From Brasenia schreberi (lineage: Eukaryota > Streptophyta > Magnoliopsida > Nymphaeales > Cabombaceae), in the NCBI GenBank assembly GCA_036023115.1, contig JAYKKT010000041.1:5295501-5359500 (forward strand): a stretch of 64,000 nt of DNA, read 5' to 3'. Position numbers and translations under genes: made by a program. This document shows, in pieces, positions 24,147 through 35,884 of this stretch. Every line of letters starts with the position of its first letter. Within the stretch, counting starts at the first letter, position 1. The notes under the pieces are model-generated. The model worked only from the letters and a program-made list of their open reading frames with translations, did no database searches and had not been told where the DNA came from.

Positions 24147-24330
24147 AAGAAGTTTTTGTATTCCCTCTGTCTATTAGGGGAAGACTTCTTCTCAGAGGAG
24201 TTTTTGCATTATCTTTTCTTTTTCATTTTTTTTTTCAAAAAGAAGATATCTTTTGAATAAGTTTTTGTATTCCCTCGGTCTATTTGAGGAAGACTTCTTT
24301 TTCGAGGAGTTTTTGTATTCTCTTTTTCTT
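24147..24330. repeat. Two-copy tandem repeat of about 112 bp
   Basis: The unit carries AAGTTTTTGTATTCCCTC, then a GGAAGACTTCTT block, then GAGGAGTTTTTG. Copies start at about 24147 and 24258. A similar short duplication occurs at the matching places in element H (about 57900-57985) and in the derivative at 50.9 kb. Confidence 0.7.
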
Positions 24331-24599
24331 TTGAATATTACCAATTTTTCTTTTTGGAGAGAAGTAAAATGGAGAAAACTTATCCATTTAGTTACTCGAT
24401 TCAACCAAGATCATCCCATTTCCTAATAGCATCTACCATTTGAAAATATTTTGCTATTTTGAATGAGGCTTCATTTTGTAAGCTAAGGATTTTTGAAATG
24501 TTACTAAATGATTTTGAAAACTCTACTTTTCGTAAAGCATCAATTCCCTCATTCGGGGTCATACAATCAATCTTGATCCTTCTTTCAAGAAGTTTCAAA

Positions 24600-26500
24600 G
24601 GAGATCCATTTAAAAATCTTTTCAAAAGAATTCAACATAGACCCCATACATAATTTTTTCCAAGTATTGGGCATTTTGAGGGTCTACTAAATTTCTACCC
24701 ATAACATCAATTAATCAACATGTATTATCGATTTTTGTTGCCCTTTATGACATGGGGACATTCCTACCTGGGCTGCCACCTTTTTGGGTGAATGTGATGC
24801 ATGACATGTAAAAATGTACTACATGTGATATAATAGAAATACATGCTTTATGAAATGATGACAATGTGAAATGTATTCCATATGATAATGATGGAGATAC
24901 ATGTTTTATGAAATTGAGTCTCCATGAAAAGTGTCTAGGGGATGCATTTTCAATGCCCCTAGTTTGGTGGAGATGAATGATATCACATGGCCACATGGTG
25001 AAGTTTCATGGGCTTTCTATGGCATACAAGATGGATGATGGGATATGAATGACATATAAATGCACTTGACATTTATGATACTTCTAACATGATCGTGACA
25101 ATTGAGGGTGGACTAACAATAACCAACCCTAAGTATTTCATGGCCATCATATTGCATTTGACATGACCTCCACATTCTCCATCGTGGAACTCATGTATTT
25201 ATCCTAACCTTATCAAGGTCTCATATCATCAAGATGCCGAAAATCTGTTTATAAAGCATCCCTCCAAAAATCAACATATAGGGTTGAAATTTTTCGAATC
25301 TTTGAAAGAAGAAAATTTGGGAAATCCTCCATTTTCTAAAAGTTTTCAATGTCTTGAAACCAAAGCTTTTATACTTTTGGTCATTTTGGCCAATCTCCAA
25401 ATCGTGAGTGCCAATTGTGCATGTTTTGAAAGAACCGACCACTCTAATGGCCAATTCTTGATGTGACATGAATCTTCATTTTTGTCTTGCCAAATTTTCA
25501 AAAGCTTGGTTTATAACAAGCATCTCCAAAGACTTCAATGCATGAGTTCCTAGATTTTCAAAATTTTTAGGCCTTGTATGAGTGCTTCATACTTGGCAAC
25601 ATTATTTGAACATGCAAAATCTAGTTGAATGGCAATTTGGGTTTTTCTTTTCTCGGTAGATATGAGGATGATTCCTATACATGCCCCTTGATGATTCTTT
25701 GTCCTATCGAAATACATTTTTCATACTTCATTAAAACAATTTGTTAAAGCATGGTTTTGAAATTCGTTTGCAAAATATGCCTTCATATGACATTTGATCA
25801 AGTATGGAATATGTCTTCTCAAGAGGGAATTTAGCCACATGATCTAGGGGCTTGTCCCTTAATGGAGTTTTGATAATTGAACTCAAATTCCATCAAGAGG
25901 AGTTGCCATTTATCAAGCCTACCTATTAGGATAGATTTTTCAAACAAGTGCTTGAATCAATTTTAGGCATTATCCCTATTTCATGATATGGGAAATAATG
26001 TCCCAACTTTGGAAGCCTATAACAAGGCCAAGCATGATTTCTCCATGGCTTGTTTCATATGTCAATAGAGTTTTCGAAATGTAATAAATAACATACTTCT
26101 ATGGATATCATCTTCACATCAAGTAAGTAAAGCACCCAATGCATTCGTATGTAAAGCTTGCTTTGGAGGTTTTAAAAATTAGAGGATTTATCATAAATTT
26201 TTCAAAAGCTTTTTGGAAATCATCATTCAAATTTTAACCCTTTTTCTCAAAAAGTCTCACTGAGAAATTCACATCTTTTCCTAGATTGGAATCGACCTTT
26301 GAGGCTTGATCTTCCTCATGGATGAGGGGATCTTCCTCTTTGCTTTGATGATTCTCAAGTACTTAAATTCTAGGGAAGTGCTAAGCAAGAGAGAGGGTTG
26401 CATGACAAGCTTGGATGATTTTGGATTGGGATTATATAAAATCTTTGAAAGTATTTGGAAATTGGCTTTGTACATGTCCATTGTTTTTGGAATTTTCGAA
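24600..26500 (-). pseudogene. Element N pol remnant: RNase H, archaeal-type RNase H and integrase edges
   Basis: In minus-strand order, RNase H sequence (about 26165-25870) is followed by archaeal-type RNase H (about 25790-25400), the linker THDLEIGQNDQKYKSFGF (about 25400), and a zinc-region remnant (about 25300-25030). At about 24990-24790 the integrase core is replaced by an unrelated AT-rich stretch. The integrase C-terminal end remains at about 24780-24610. Stops and frameshifts are frequent and the polymerase RT is absent. Confidence 0.65.
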
Positions 26501-27057
26501 TTTTTTCAAATTTTTTCAAAATACAATTTCAAGGATCAATATAAAAGACTTTCTTTTTTGGAGGTTTTCTTCAAACAAAGAATAGGAGAATGAATGAAAC
26601 AATTTCCTTTTGAGATTTTTAGATTTTTCAAATGTTTTTGGATTTTGAAGGTTTTTCAATTTTTTTTGGTTTTTGAGAATATCTAATTTTTTGGATTTTT
26701 GGATAAAAAGGGATCTTCCATCAAACCCTACAAAGAAAACTCCATGAATTAGACTCAAAATAACAGGTCTAAGCCATGGGTCTTGGTTTTAGTGGGTTCT
26801 AGGGGCACCCTTGACCCAAATGGTCTTAGGTGGTGGCTCAGGGGGTATGGATGGGATATAGCCTAATCCATATCAACTTTGGTTTGATCTAGGTAGGATG
26901 AGTTCTAGCCTACCTTGGTTTTTGGCTCCTAGCCCTTGGTATGGTGTATATCCCACGTTTAAGATCATATTCCAAGGCTTTTTGATTTTTGAAAAAGTTT
27001 TATAAAGTGCATGTCCTTGGAATATGGAATCGTCCATATCATGGATATATACACATT

Positions 27058-28068
27058 TTATTTTGGGTAGGAGCTGGGATGGATGGGTGGTGGAAGACTT
27101 GGGCTTCCACAGACCCTTGGTTGAGACGGCTTAGGTTCTGATTGGGAGACGGTTTTGACATGCTCCTTAGGTGCAACCTGAGGTGCCCCTAGGGATGCGT
27201 TAGTTGGGTTTATGGTCGTAGGCTTGGGTTCATGGCACAAGACTAGGCTCGAGGAAGTTGGTTCTTGCATGGTAGGGTTAGGTGTACTTAGGATGTTGAT
27301 GCATGCCTTAGGAGTGTCCATTTCTACCATATCTTGAACTTTATTTTGTTTTTGTTTTTGAAATTCCATTTGGTGCGGAACATTCGGCGCACCTTGAAAA
27401 TCCTCATTTTTTGGCATGTTCAGTGGGTATGTGGGTGCACGAGTGTGATTCGATGCATCCGATGCATGAATGATCGACCCTACACTAAGAGAGGGAGGAT
27501 CAAGAGGGGAGTTCAAAGGGGGATGAGTTTCGGACATACCTCTTTCTGGCTCGTCTATCTTTTCATGGTGAGAGCAAGCCTCGTCCTCGGGTGACTGAGG
27601 CGTGGCTTTGAGCTCCCATTTCCTGTCCATTTCCAATCCTATGTGTATACGACTCTCATCCTCTCGTGAAACTCGTGAGGTGTGTGGAGTGTGGATCTCA
27701 TGCCCCACTTTGTTTGTGCACCCAGAGATGTGGACTTCATTTCTAATTTTGGGAATTTCAAATTTTTGTTTTTCAATCTTTTTGTGTTTTTGAAAATTTT
27801 TCAGATTTTTTTGACTTTTTAAACTATAAAAATCTTTTTTTGGTTTTTCTTTCGAACTTGGGGTGCTTGGATGCTTGCAAAGGTTAGAAGACTTGATCTG
27901 CACTTTGGCTTTATCTCCAGCTTCATATCCTTCATCGAATTTTGATTTGGTTTTCCTATAATGATCTTCTTCTCTATGTGCTCGAGATGAGCCTTCATGT
28001 GATCGATGCACCTTAGCCTTGTGGCTTAGAGCATCGATCTTCTGAAAGATTTCCTTTATGGCAGCCAT
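27058..28068 (-). CDS. Lysine/proline-rich ORF in the gag position of element N
   Basis: This uninterrupted 336-codon frame is the longest in the window and starts 174 bp after the PBS. Residues 1-130 are basic and probably partly coiled (IFQKIDALSHKAK, KNLKNFQKHKKIEKQK). Residues 140-336 are rich in Pro, Ser, His and Thr (EACSHHEKIDEPERGMSETH, HTRAPTYPLNMP). It lacks the capsid pattern (SLK..A..W, RWR), the zinc knuckle and protease motifs seen in element H. The same architecture occurs in element E at 45516-44118. The open frame in an otherwise broken element could mean selection or simply recent insertion. The function is unknown. Confidence 0.6.
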   Translation of the reverse strand: MAAIKEIFQKIDALSHKAKVHRSHEGSSRAHREEDHYRKTKSKFDEGYEAGDKAKVQIKSSNLCKHPSTPSSKEKPKKDFYSLKSQKNLKNFQKHKKIEKQKFEIPKIRNEVHISGCTNKVGHEIHTPHTSRVSREDESRIHIGLEMDRKWELKATPQSPEDEACSHHEKIDEPERGMSETHPPLNSPLDPPSLSVGSIIHASDASNHTRAPTYPLNMPKNEDFQGAPNVPHQMEFQKQKQNKVQDMVEMDTPKACINILSTPNPTMQEPTSSSLVLCHEPKPTTINPTNASLGAPQVAPKEHVKTVSQSEPKPSQPRVCGSPSLPPPIHPSSYPK

Positions 28069-28241
28069 CTCTTCTCGGGCTTTAGAGGATTTGGAAAACC
28101 ACTTTGAAGCGGTCGATGAGGATTTTCTCGGCTTCTTTCATCCATTGTTTGCAAGAATTGTGCACAAGTTTGAAAAAAAACACTAAGTTTTTGCAACTTT
28201 TTTTTGGAGTTCACTTTTTGAAAGGAAGTTCCTTAAGTCCC

Positions 28242-28262
28242 GAGTCCCACCGGGTGTGCCAA
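28242..28262 (-). other. Primer-binding site of element N
   Basis: On the minus strand TTGGCACACCCGGTGGGACTC lies 3 bp after the LTR end. It matches the PBS of A (32320) and E (45634) at most positions. The priming tRNA was not identified. Confidence 0.65.
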
Positions 28263-28349
28263 TTCTATAGACATGAAAATTTTCACTTCAAAGTTTATGT
28301 AAAACTCGAAGCGAAACTTTTCTATCTACTTGCTTGCACGAGCGTGCCA

Positions 28350-28368
28350 GCTAGTTTGCAAAACTAAC
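28350..28368. other. U5 stem-loop, element N 5' LTR
   Basis: The same stem as the 3' LTR copy with one mismatch (AAACTAAC). Confidence 0.7.
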
Positions 28369-29788
28369 AAAGATTTTGAAAATTTTGACTTCTTCGACGA
28401 TTGTAGGCAAGCGAACTCTTTTCACTTAAACCTTCTTGAACCGATACTCAAGGGTCAGTTTAAGCACTTAGGAACCTCAATTTTGGGAAATGGTGAACTC
28501 CAATTCAAGTGAAGTATAGGTGTTTTTGAAAGAAGTAGTATGTGCACTTGATTTAAGAACTTGAAATGAACAAGTCCCGAAAAACAGAATATTCTGTTTT
28601 CAGGGCTTATTTTCCGAATAGATCTGAATACCTTACAGACCTCCAAAAATCACCAAAATTTAATCAGGAAAATACTATGGTGTGAAGGATCTGTGTCTTT
28701 TTACAGATCTGAAATCGGAGTTGTTTTGAATCAAAATTAAATCAATGAATGAAGCTTACGTAGGTTCCCTGAACTGTCCTATCATAGAAATACAGAGGCT
28801 GAAAGATGAGTCTGTATATCGGTGACCTGTATTCCAAATTTAATGATTTTAATGTTGTTGGAAATCTATGAATGTTAGCTTTTTAATGCATTAAAAATCA
28901 ATCGATTTGGACTCGTAAAGACAGAGTTATGGGATAAAAACTCAGGCTCTATTGCAAGAAAAATGACTGTGCAAATAGGAGACTATTTTCTGTTCGGCTT
29001 TGCCTAATTTTATTTACATAGTTGAACGACTCTAAAATTCTTAAAAATTTTATTTAAGGTGTGCTATTTTGTGTTGAATAAGTGGGCAAAGTTTCAGGCA
29101 AAACGGAGCCAGCATTCGAAAATGAAAATTGGAACAATCATCAGATACAGAGATGTTGGAAATACAGATTTCGGTTTTTAAGAATCTAATGATGCAAACT
29201 CACACGAAATTGAAATTGCAACAACTCTACATCGCGAATTAAACTAACATGATGGAAAATTACAACAACTCCACATCCCGAATTAAACTCATACGAAGGA
29301 TAATATACATATTAGCTTAAGCATAGAGGGGATTAGGAAGTATAGAGTGTTTATAACATATATTGGGGTAGAATCATAATCGAACAATTAGAGTGCATGC
29401 GTGTGTGAGTGACGATTCATCCATGAAACGAAATTGTAGCAACTCTAAGAATTATTACAACTTGGGGGGAGACTAAGCTCCATTAATACAACCCCATATT
29501 AATGAATTGAAAGAAGGAAGATAGAATTTAGATTGAATTGAAGAAACACTTACACGATTTTGGCAAGAGGGGCCGGGATTCAAGAGTGAATCTGGCCACC
29601 ACTCCTCCTTCTTCCTTCCAACTCTCTTGCACTCACCTACCTTTCCTTCCCCATACAAATCACGACCCTCTCTTCTGCAAAACCTCTCACCTAAGCCTCT
29701 ATCTCAGCCCCAGTTTCTCCCAGCCTTTCCCCAAAATTTTAGAGTCTTCAAGCCTCTCCAAGATAGGGAACCCACCCCACCCCTTGGC

Positions 29789-29800
29789 CCTTTTTATAGG
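29789..29800 (-). promoter_or_regulatory. TATA box of the element N 5' LTR
   Basis: CCTATAAAAAGG on the minus strand, in the same context as 22668 in solo LTR S. Confidence 0.62.
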
Positions 29801-30684
29801 CCAAGGGGGCTGGCTTCTAGGCCCTTCTTTGGGGTGGGTTGGGCCAGCCCCTTTATTGGTTTTTGATCCACTTCGATCCAGCTCCTAGTGGTCCCCTTGA
29901 TGATGAATTAGACCAGCCCCATGTGGGTTGGTCTTGAGTGTGATTGGGCTTGACCAAGCTCACTCCTTGGTCCTTCTTCAACCGGCTAGAGGACTTGATT
30001 AAGCTTGATCATTCTTCTTTGATGAAACCCGTTTCCTTCCTTGTTGACTTGGACTTGGGCGGCCACGACTGGAGTTTGAATGCGGCCCATTTGGCCTTTG
30101 GGTGCAGCCCAGTCCTAGCTCACCTTGGTGTTTCTTTACAGCTTGGTTCAAGCCATCTTGCCGTGCACTCTTGCATTCAACCACATTTTGATTTTTTGAT
30201 TTGGTTCAGCTCCACTTTGATGTTAAGTCCAACTTGAAATGTCTTTGAATTGAACTTGTCACCACTATCTCGGGTTCACCATGGTTTTGTCTTCTTCTTG
30301 ATGATCACAACCTCAAGTCCAACTTTATTTTCGATCTTTTGCTTGACTTGATGAGCTTGGTTTGGCCGTGGGCAAGCTCGATTTTCTCCATGACTTCCTA
30401 TGGAATTGGACTTGGTCTTGATGGAATTCGAATTTGATTGGGCTCGAGCTTGATCCTGTATCTTGATTGATGCTTCTTTCTAGGGATCGAGGCTCGGATT
30501 GGGTCTTCACCTACTTCGAAACTTATGGGCTGTTTTAAATTTAAAACCTTTATTTTGAAATATTCCCCCAAAAGGTTTAAACTTTAAAATTTGGGGTTTT
30601 CGAATTTAAAGGTTCATAAAGGCTTTAAACTGGTTTTCAAAATTCAGGAGTTTTTGAAAATATTTTAAAATTTTGGGTGTTAAA

Positions 30685-30689
30685 TCGTA
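30685..30689. repeat. Target duplication of element N, right
   Basis: TCGTA, partner of 22952-22956. Confidence 0.7.
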
Positions 30690-31834
30690 TAAGTACATTT
30701 TTAATTAAATTTCAATTCTCTCTTCCTTCTTCTAATTCAATTGGGGTTATATTAATGGAGCACAACCTCCTCCCACATTGTAATAGTGCTTAGATTCAAT
30801 GCCTTTACATTACATTTGCTGAATTTTCACTATTGCACACACGCACTCTATGTGTTTGCTTACGTGCTTCTACCTCAATATAATCTGTAATCACTTTATA
30901 TTCTCTACCCCGTCTATACTTATAAAGATAATTTCTCTTCATTTCAATTCAGCAATTTAATTTGGGAATGTAGAGTTGTTGCACTTGAAATTCGAGTGAG
31001 TTTGCATCTTGTATATTCCTAAAACCTAAAACTGAATTTGCAACATCTATACATCTGTTGTTTGCTATAATTTTAATTTTCGACTGCTTACTTCAAATAC
31101 TCTGAAATTTTTCTCACTTCTTATACACACATAGTCCCACATTAAATAAAATGTTCAAGAATTTTAGAGCCGACCAACCACATAAATAAAATTGGGAAAA
31201 CCAAACAAAAATCTGTCCACTGTCTGTACATACAGTTTCCCTACAACAAAGATCGGGTTTTTATCCCATAACTCTGTATGTAGGAATCCACATCAATTGA
31301 TTTTTTATTTATTGGAAAGCTGACATCCATAGCTTTTCAATAATATCAAAATCATCAAATTGGGAACTCAGATCATCGAGATAGAGGCTGATCTTTGAGC
31401 CTCTGTATTTCTGTGACAGGACAGTTTCGGGCACCTAAGCAAGGCTGCTTCATTGATTTAATTTTGCTTCAAGAAAACTCCGAATTGAGATATGTAAAAT
31501 TATACAGATCCTCTACATCATAGGCTATGTGTGATAAAATTTTGGTGATTTTTGGAGGTCTGTAAGATGTCCAGATCGATTCGGGAAATAAGCCTTGAAA
31601 ACAAAATATTCTGTTTTTCAGGACTGGTTCATGTCCAAAGTCTTAAACCAAGGTGCACACTTTACTTCTTTCAAAAACACCAAGTCTTCACATGAATTGG
31701 AGTTCACCCTTTTCCAAATTTGAAATTCCTAAGTGCTTAGACTGACCCTTGAGTGTCGGTTCAAGAAGGTTTAAAACGAAAAGAGTTTGCTTACCCACAA
31801 TCGCCAAAGAAATCAGATTTTTCAAAAACTTTTC

Positions 31835-31852
31835 TAATTTTGCAAACTAGCT
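31835..31852. other. U5 stem-loop, solo LTR S
   Basis: In the inverted view the arms are GCTAGTTT and AAAATTAG. The stem is weakened by mutation, as expected for an old solo LTR. Confidence 0.5.
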
Positions 31853-32220
31853 GGCACGCTCGCGCAATCAAGTAGATAAGAAACTTTTGCTTCAAGTTTC
31901 TACATAAGCTTAGAAGTAAAAAATTTCTTGTCTACAAAGATTTTTGGAGATTCAAAGACTATGAAAAAAATTAGGAAAATCGGTCTCTAAAAACATAATC
32001 AGTTTATGTTTTTAAAGACTGAAGTAGATATTGGTCAAGGAATAAACTCATGATTTTTTCAAATCTATTTAAACTGGAACTTGGCTTTAAAACTTTCTGG
32101 ATCGAAAATGATTTTCCAAGTGCCTAGGCTGACCCTTGAGTGACGGTTCAAGAAAACCTACGTGAAAAAAGCTCACTAATCTACACTCGCCAAGAAGTTA
32201 GAAATCCAAACCAAACTTTC

Positions 32221-32238
32221 CTAGTTTGAGCAAACTAG
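32221..32238. other. U5 stem-loop, element A LTR
   Basis: A perfect stem CTAGTTTG/CAAACTAG with loop AG, about 80 bp from the LTR end. Confidence 0.72.
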
Positions 32239-32317
32239 CTGGTACGCTCACACACTCATATTTGCGAATTGAATTTCAAGTCTCTTCATAGGCTTTGGAA
32301 TTAAATTCTCATCTACA

Positions 32318-32342
32318 GATTTGGCATGCCCAGTGGGACTTG
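32318..32342 (+). other. Primer-binding site of element A
   Basis: After GAT comes TTGGCATGCCCAGTGGGACT, directly after the LTR end at 32317. It is the best-preserved PBS of the family in this window. Confidence 0.7.
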
Positions 32343-32519
32343 AGTCTTAATAAATCATTCTTGATCCGATCTTATTTCCAAAAATCAATTCCGAATTCTA
32401 AATCGTGATTATAAACTTCTCTCTTTTTCAAATCCTTTTTTCAACTTCAAATAATGGATCATTTGAGATATCCAGCCGAGCCTCGTACTCTATAAGTCAC
32501 CTTTTGAAAAGAGTTTCAA

Positions 32520-33195
32520 AATGTCTTTACAAAATCGTGAAGATAGGATAGCTTCCCTTAAGAGGGAATTGAAAGAATTGAAAATCGAGTAGGAAATCGT
32601 CTCATTAAGCGAAGAGCTCGATAGGGTGGAGTCATGCTCATCACATGGGAAACAAGCACAGGCTCACAAAAGATCTCATCACATATGAAAGCCCTTAATG
32701 ACCTCCAATTTCGAAGAAGAGGAATCAAATTTGGAATCCTTCACAAATATGGATAGAAGTGCTCTACAACAATTGTTAAAAGGCCAAACCAAAGAGAAAA
32801 GGGTGTATTTACTATCTGATTTTTTGCTTTTAGATTACCAAACTAATAATGATGATGAAATACCAAGTTTTCATCGGTATGATGGGAATAGAGAAAAGAG
32901 TGTATTCAAAATTGTTAAAGGATTTCTCTAAATGGATATATTGGTTTCCCTATTCTTTAAAAAGAAATGCTTCAAAATGTTTGGCTTTATATGATCTAAG
33001 TCAATTCGTTACTTTCGAGAATCTAGCAAATTGTTTTATGCAAAGATTTTCTCACAATATATAAGTTTTTTCCTATTCTTTAAAAGAAAATGCTTCAAAA
33101 TGGTTGGCTTCATATGATCTAAGTCAATTCGTTACTTTTGAGAATCTAGCAAATTGTTTTATGTAAAGATTTTCTCACAATATAGAAGTCACACC
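32520..33195 (+). pseudogene. Element A gag, 5' part, cut by element E
   Basis: After ATG at 32521 the frame reads MSLQNREDRIASLKRELKEL and meets a TAG at about 32590. Later frames give IPSFHRYDGNREKSVFKIV (about 32860) and the capsid-like FPYSLKRNASKCLALYDLSQ, FENLANCFMQRFSHNI (about 32945-33063). A second, slightly diverged copy of this last stretch follows as a tandem duplication to about 33186. Element E starts at 33196, so the rest of gag is separated or lost. Confidence 0.65.
32947..33186 (+). repeat. Tandem duplication in element A gag, about 120 bp x 2
   Basis: Both copies contain CCTATTCTTTAAAA, TCTAAGTCAATTCGTTACTT and AGATTTTCTCACAATATA. They differ at a few bases, so the duplication is not brand new. 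Confidence 0.8.
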
Positions 33196-35459
33196 TGTAG
33201 ATGTGAAATTTTATTCCAAAATCTATATAGAGACTTGAAATCAAATTCACAAACTACATCTTGTGTGTAACCATGCTAGCTAGTTTGTTTAAACTAGCAA
33301 AGATGATTTCTGACTTCTATAGCGATTGTGGGTAAGTGAATTCTTTTTGATATAGGCCTTTATTAAATCGATGCTCAAGGGTCACCCTAAACGCTTTGAG
33401 GATTGCTTTAGGTTCGTGTGTTTTCAAAATCCACTTTCAATTCGAAATACTTAAGCAAACTCATGAACTTAACTTTTAAAAGAAAATATTTCAAAATCCT
33501 AAAAAATAAAAACTAGTTATGTTTTTAGAGACTTGTTTTTGAATTTTTTTCAATAGCTTCTAAATCTTCAAAAATCTTGAAAATTTTATAAAAAATAGAC
33601 ATTGATATTTAGATTCACAAAATATTTTTATTCTGATTTTAAGTATTATAGATGTCACAATTAAATCAGACAATGAACCTCATTGAGATATTCGAGACAC
33701 ATCTGTGACAGAAATATAGAGGTTTAGAAAAATGAATGTATCTTGGTGCATAGATCTTGGATTTCTATGAACTTAGTCTTATTGGAAAGCTATTAATCTC
33801 AACTTTCTAATGTGACTATTTTCAATAAAATTGGATCACTAAAGACAAATATATGGGATGATAAACCAACCTCAATTATAGGAAATACAAGTTTTACAAA
33901 CTCTATTTCAATTTTACCCGATTTTCTCTGATTCTATTTATGAGGTTTAATGGTCCTAAAATTCTTTAAAATTTTATTAGATGTGGATCTGTGTGTGTAG
34001 ATTAGGTATGCAAAGTTTTGGTGCATTCAGAGTAGAGAGCAAGGAATTAAAAATCCAATATAAGACATATGAAAGATGTACAAAACAGGTTTTAAGGTTT
34101 ACAACATAAATAAATACATTTTGTCCAAATTTAAAATACAATCCATAGCAATTAAAATGTAAATGACTAAAGTAAATGAAGAAAATTATGATTATAGCTT
34201 AAGCATAGAGGGGATTAGGAGATATAAGAGCTTACAATGTATATTGGGTAGGAGAAACCAAAAATCAAACACATAACATGCATCTAATGTAACCCTTAAC
34301 TATTACATCAAGAATGGAGTCAGTCACTCCTTAATTATAACCCCTTTTGAATTGAATGGAAGTAGAAAATAAATAAATTTGAAAGAGAGGAGAGGAATTG
34401 ACCTTGATCGTGGAACTCCTTGGCGATTTGATGAAGACGGCTTGAGAAGGGAATGACACCTCCACTCTCTTCCTTCTCTCCCTCTCTCTCTCTTTTTCTC
34501 TCCCTCTCTTTCTCTCTCTTTCTCTCCCTCACTTGCTGCAGGATTTCTTTTCTTTCCTCACTTCTCTTCAATGCCTCAAACCTGGCCCCAAGGCCTCCTT
34601 TTACAGATTTCAAGGGGGGCCTCTAGGACCTTCCATGGTTTTGGTTTTTGGGCCATTACACCCTAATTTGATAAAAGAGATGGCCCATTGCTGCACATGG
34701 GTGCATGTGGGCTAAAAGGGTGGTCCCCTCTTGGTCCATGTGGGCTTGGTGCAGCCCACATAGTTTAGCCTTCCACTTGACCACGGCTAAGCATGATCGA
34801 GCCACCTTAGCCCGCCTTCTTGCCTTGGTCGAGCCACTCTAGACCACCTTTGTATTTGACTCGGTCATGGTGACTTGTGATGGTTGTTTTAAGTCTTGAG
34901 ATGAGTCTTTGACTTTACCCTTTTGGTTGGCCTTAGCCCATCATACCTCATATCTTGGCTTAATTCGGGTATGATCCTTCGCTTTGGCTTTACCTTGATC
35001 AAGCTATCTTATTGTGCCTTTGTCATAGGATGTCTTTGACTTTGCCTTGATGCATCCACTTGAGTTTGAACCTGTTTTAATTTGAATTGAACCTCCCTTT
35101 GAGTTGAATTGGATCAAGCTTGGTTTGGGATGAACCCTGCTTGACCTTGAGATTGGGGTTTGACAATTGCTCTTGCCTTGACCTATTCTTTGCTTCAAGT
35201 TTGGCTAGACGTGACCCTGAATCATCTACATTGCTTTTGTGAATTCATCCTTATCTCTTATTGATTCGGTCTTTGCTCCATCTTTGGGCAAATTAGCACC
35301 TTTTTAATTCCAAAACTCGATTTCGTAACCTTAGGTTTAAAAACCTTTTAATTTCAAAATGTTGTTTTTATGATTTTATGAAATTCATAGGTTGTACTTA
35401 AATCGTGGATTTAAAACATGCCTAGATTTGTTTTGAAAAATATTTTTAGGGTATTTAGA
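33196..35459 (-). mobile_element. 3' LTR of element E
   Basis: This 2264-bp LTR starts TGTAGATGTG at 33196 and ends GGGTATTTAGA before the PPT (plus-strand view). It is closely similar to 45658-47687. A degenerate TATA box is at about 34596-34607, and a CT tract (GA-rich in the sense direction) at 34478-34530. Confidence 0.82.
33279..33298. other. U5 stem-loop, element E 3' LTR
   Basis: A perfect 8-bp stem GCTAGTTT/AAACTAGC with loop GTTT. Confidence 0.75.
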
Positions 35460-35478
35460 TATGCCCCTCTTTGGCATT
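35460..35478 (-). other. Polypurine tract of element E
   Basis: On the minus strand this reads AATGCCAAAGAGGGGCATA, directly before the 3' LTR. F (38933) and H (57111) have the same tract at the same place. Confidence 0.72.
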
Positions 35479-35864
35479 AATCCAAATTTATTTTGATAAT
35501 GGCAAAGAAGAAAGCACCCCTTTACTTTTCTTCTCAGATTTTTCTTTAGAGCATGAATTTTCTCCTCGTCTCATAGCCTCTATTTCCTTTGATTTATTTT
35601 TGTGAAGGAGGGGATCTTTGGCCAAAGGAGACTTGACAAAAAAACATCTAGCCCTAGGATGATCATGCATGGATGACCCTTTGATGGACGCATGCATGCA
35701 ATGTGAGGTGAGTCAAGTGCGTGTTTAGAGACCCATACATGAGATTCGTGAGCTTGAAAAGAAACTGTAGACGCGCGAAAATCCCCGCCTCTTTGCCTCT
35801 TTCGGGGGTTTGGAGTGGATCTTCTCGTGTGTCTAAGGCCTATGTATGCAAATAGGGCGTGCCA

Positions 35865-35884
35865 GCTAGCTTACTTAAGCTAGC
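35865..35884. other. U5 stem-loop, LTR F, with a compensatory change
   Basis: The stem is GCTAGCTT/AAGCTAGC with loop ACTT. Compared with the other LTRs one T-A pair became C-G, so pairing is kept although the surrounding LTR is strongly diverged. Confidence 0.75.

Larger units (their letters stand above)
22957..30684 (-). mobile_element. Element N: non-autonomous Tat-lineage LTR retrotransposon
   Basis: The element is read on the minus strand. It has a 5' LTR (28266-30684), a PBS (28242-28262), a lysine/proline-rich ORF (27058-28068), a G-patch-like linker (about 26990-26770), then pol remnants (26500-24600) and a truncated 3' LTR (22957-23508). Capsid, zinc knuckle, protease, RT and the integrase core are all absent. 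RT was lost by a deletion joining sequence equivalent to 42.49 kb and 43.47 kb of element E near 26285. It interrupts solo LTR S, an LTR of its own subfamily, with duplication TCGTG/TCGTA. It must have been mobilised in trans, or lost the domains after insertion. Confidence 0.85.
28266..30684 (-). mobile_element. 5' LTR of element N
   Basis: This 2419-bp LTR, read on the minus strand, starts with TTTAACACCC (the usual start is TGTAAACACCC) and ends CATGTCTATA. Its TATA box is at 29789-29800. It is close in sequence to solo LTR S along its length. Confidence 0.82.
21825..31936 (+). mobile_element. Solo LTR S, split by element N
   Basis: The LTR starts TGTAAACACCC at 21825 and ends TCTACA at 31936. 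It is flanked by a perfect 5-bp duplication AAGAT (21820-21824 and 31937-31941). Its own parts are 21825-22956 and 30690-31936, about 2.38 kb. No PBS, gag or pol of this copy is present, so it is a solo LTR formed by recombination between the two LTRs of a full element. The break lies just after AAATCG, and the right part resumes with TAAGTA as in the LTR of element N (about 29550, minus strand). Confidence 0.85.
20046..32317 (+). mobile_element. Element A 5' LTR, split by the nested solo LTR S
   Basis: The LTR begins TGCAAACACCC at 20046 and ends TCTACA at 32317, directly before a primer-binding site. Its own parts are 20046-21824 and 31942-32317, about 2155 bp in all. Sequence across the break (AAAATTTTAAAGAT then TTTTGGAGATTC) lines up with the uninterrupted LTR of element H (minus strand near 54.85 kb), which shows the two parts belong together. 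A TATA box at 20963 and a GA-rich leader at about 21029-21075 mark the promoter. Its own outer duplication could not be tested because its 3' LTR was not identified. Confidence 0.8.

Noticed and set aside
29538..29888. 116-codon plus frame in the N 5' LTR
   Set aside because: It lies antisense in an LTR, opposite the leader and TATA region; its Pro/Ser-rich composition comes from CT-rich DNA.
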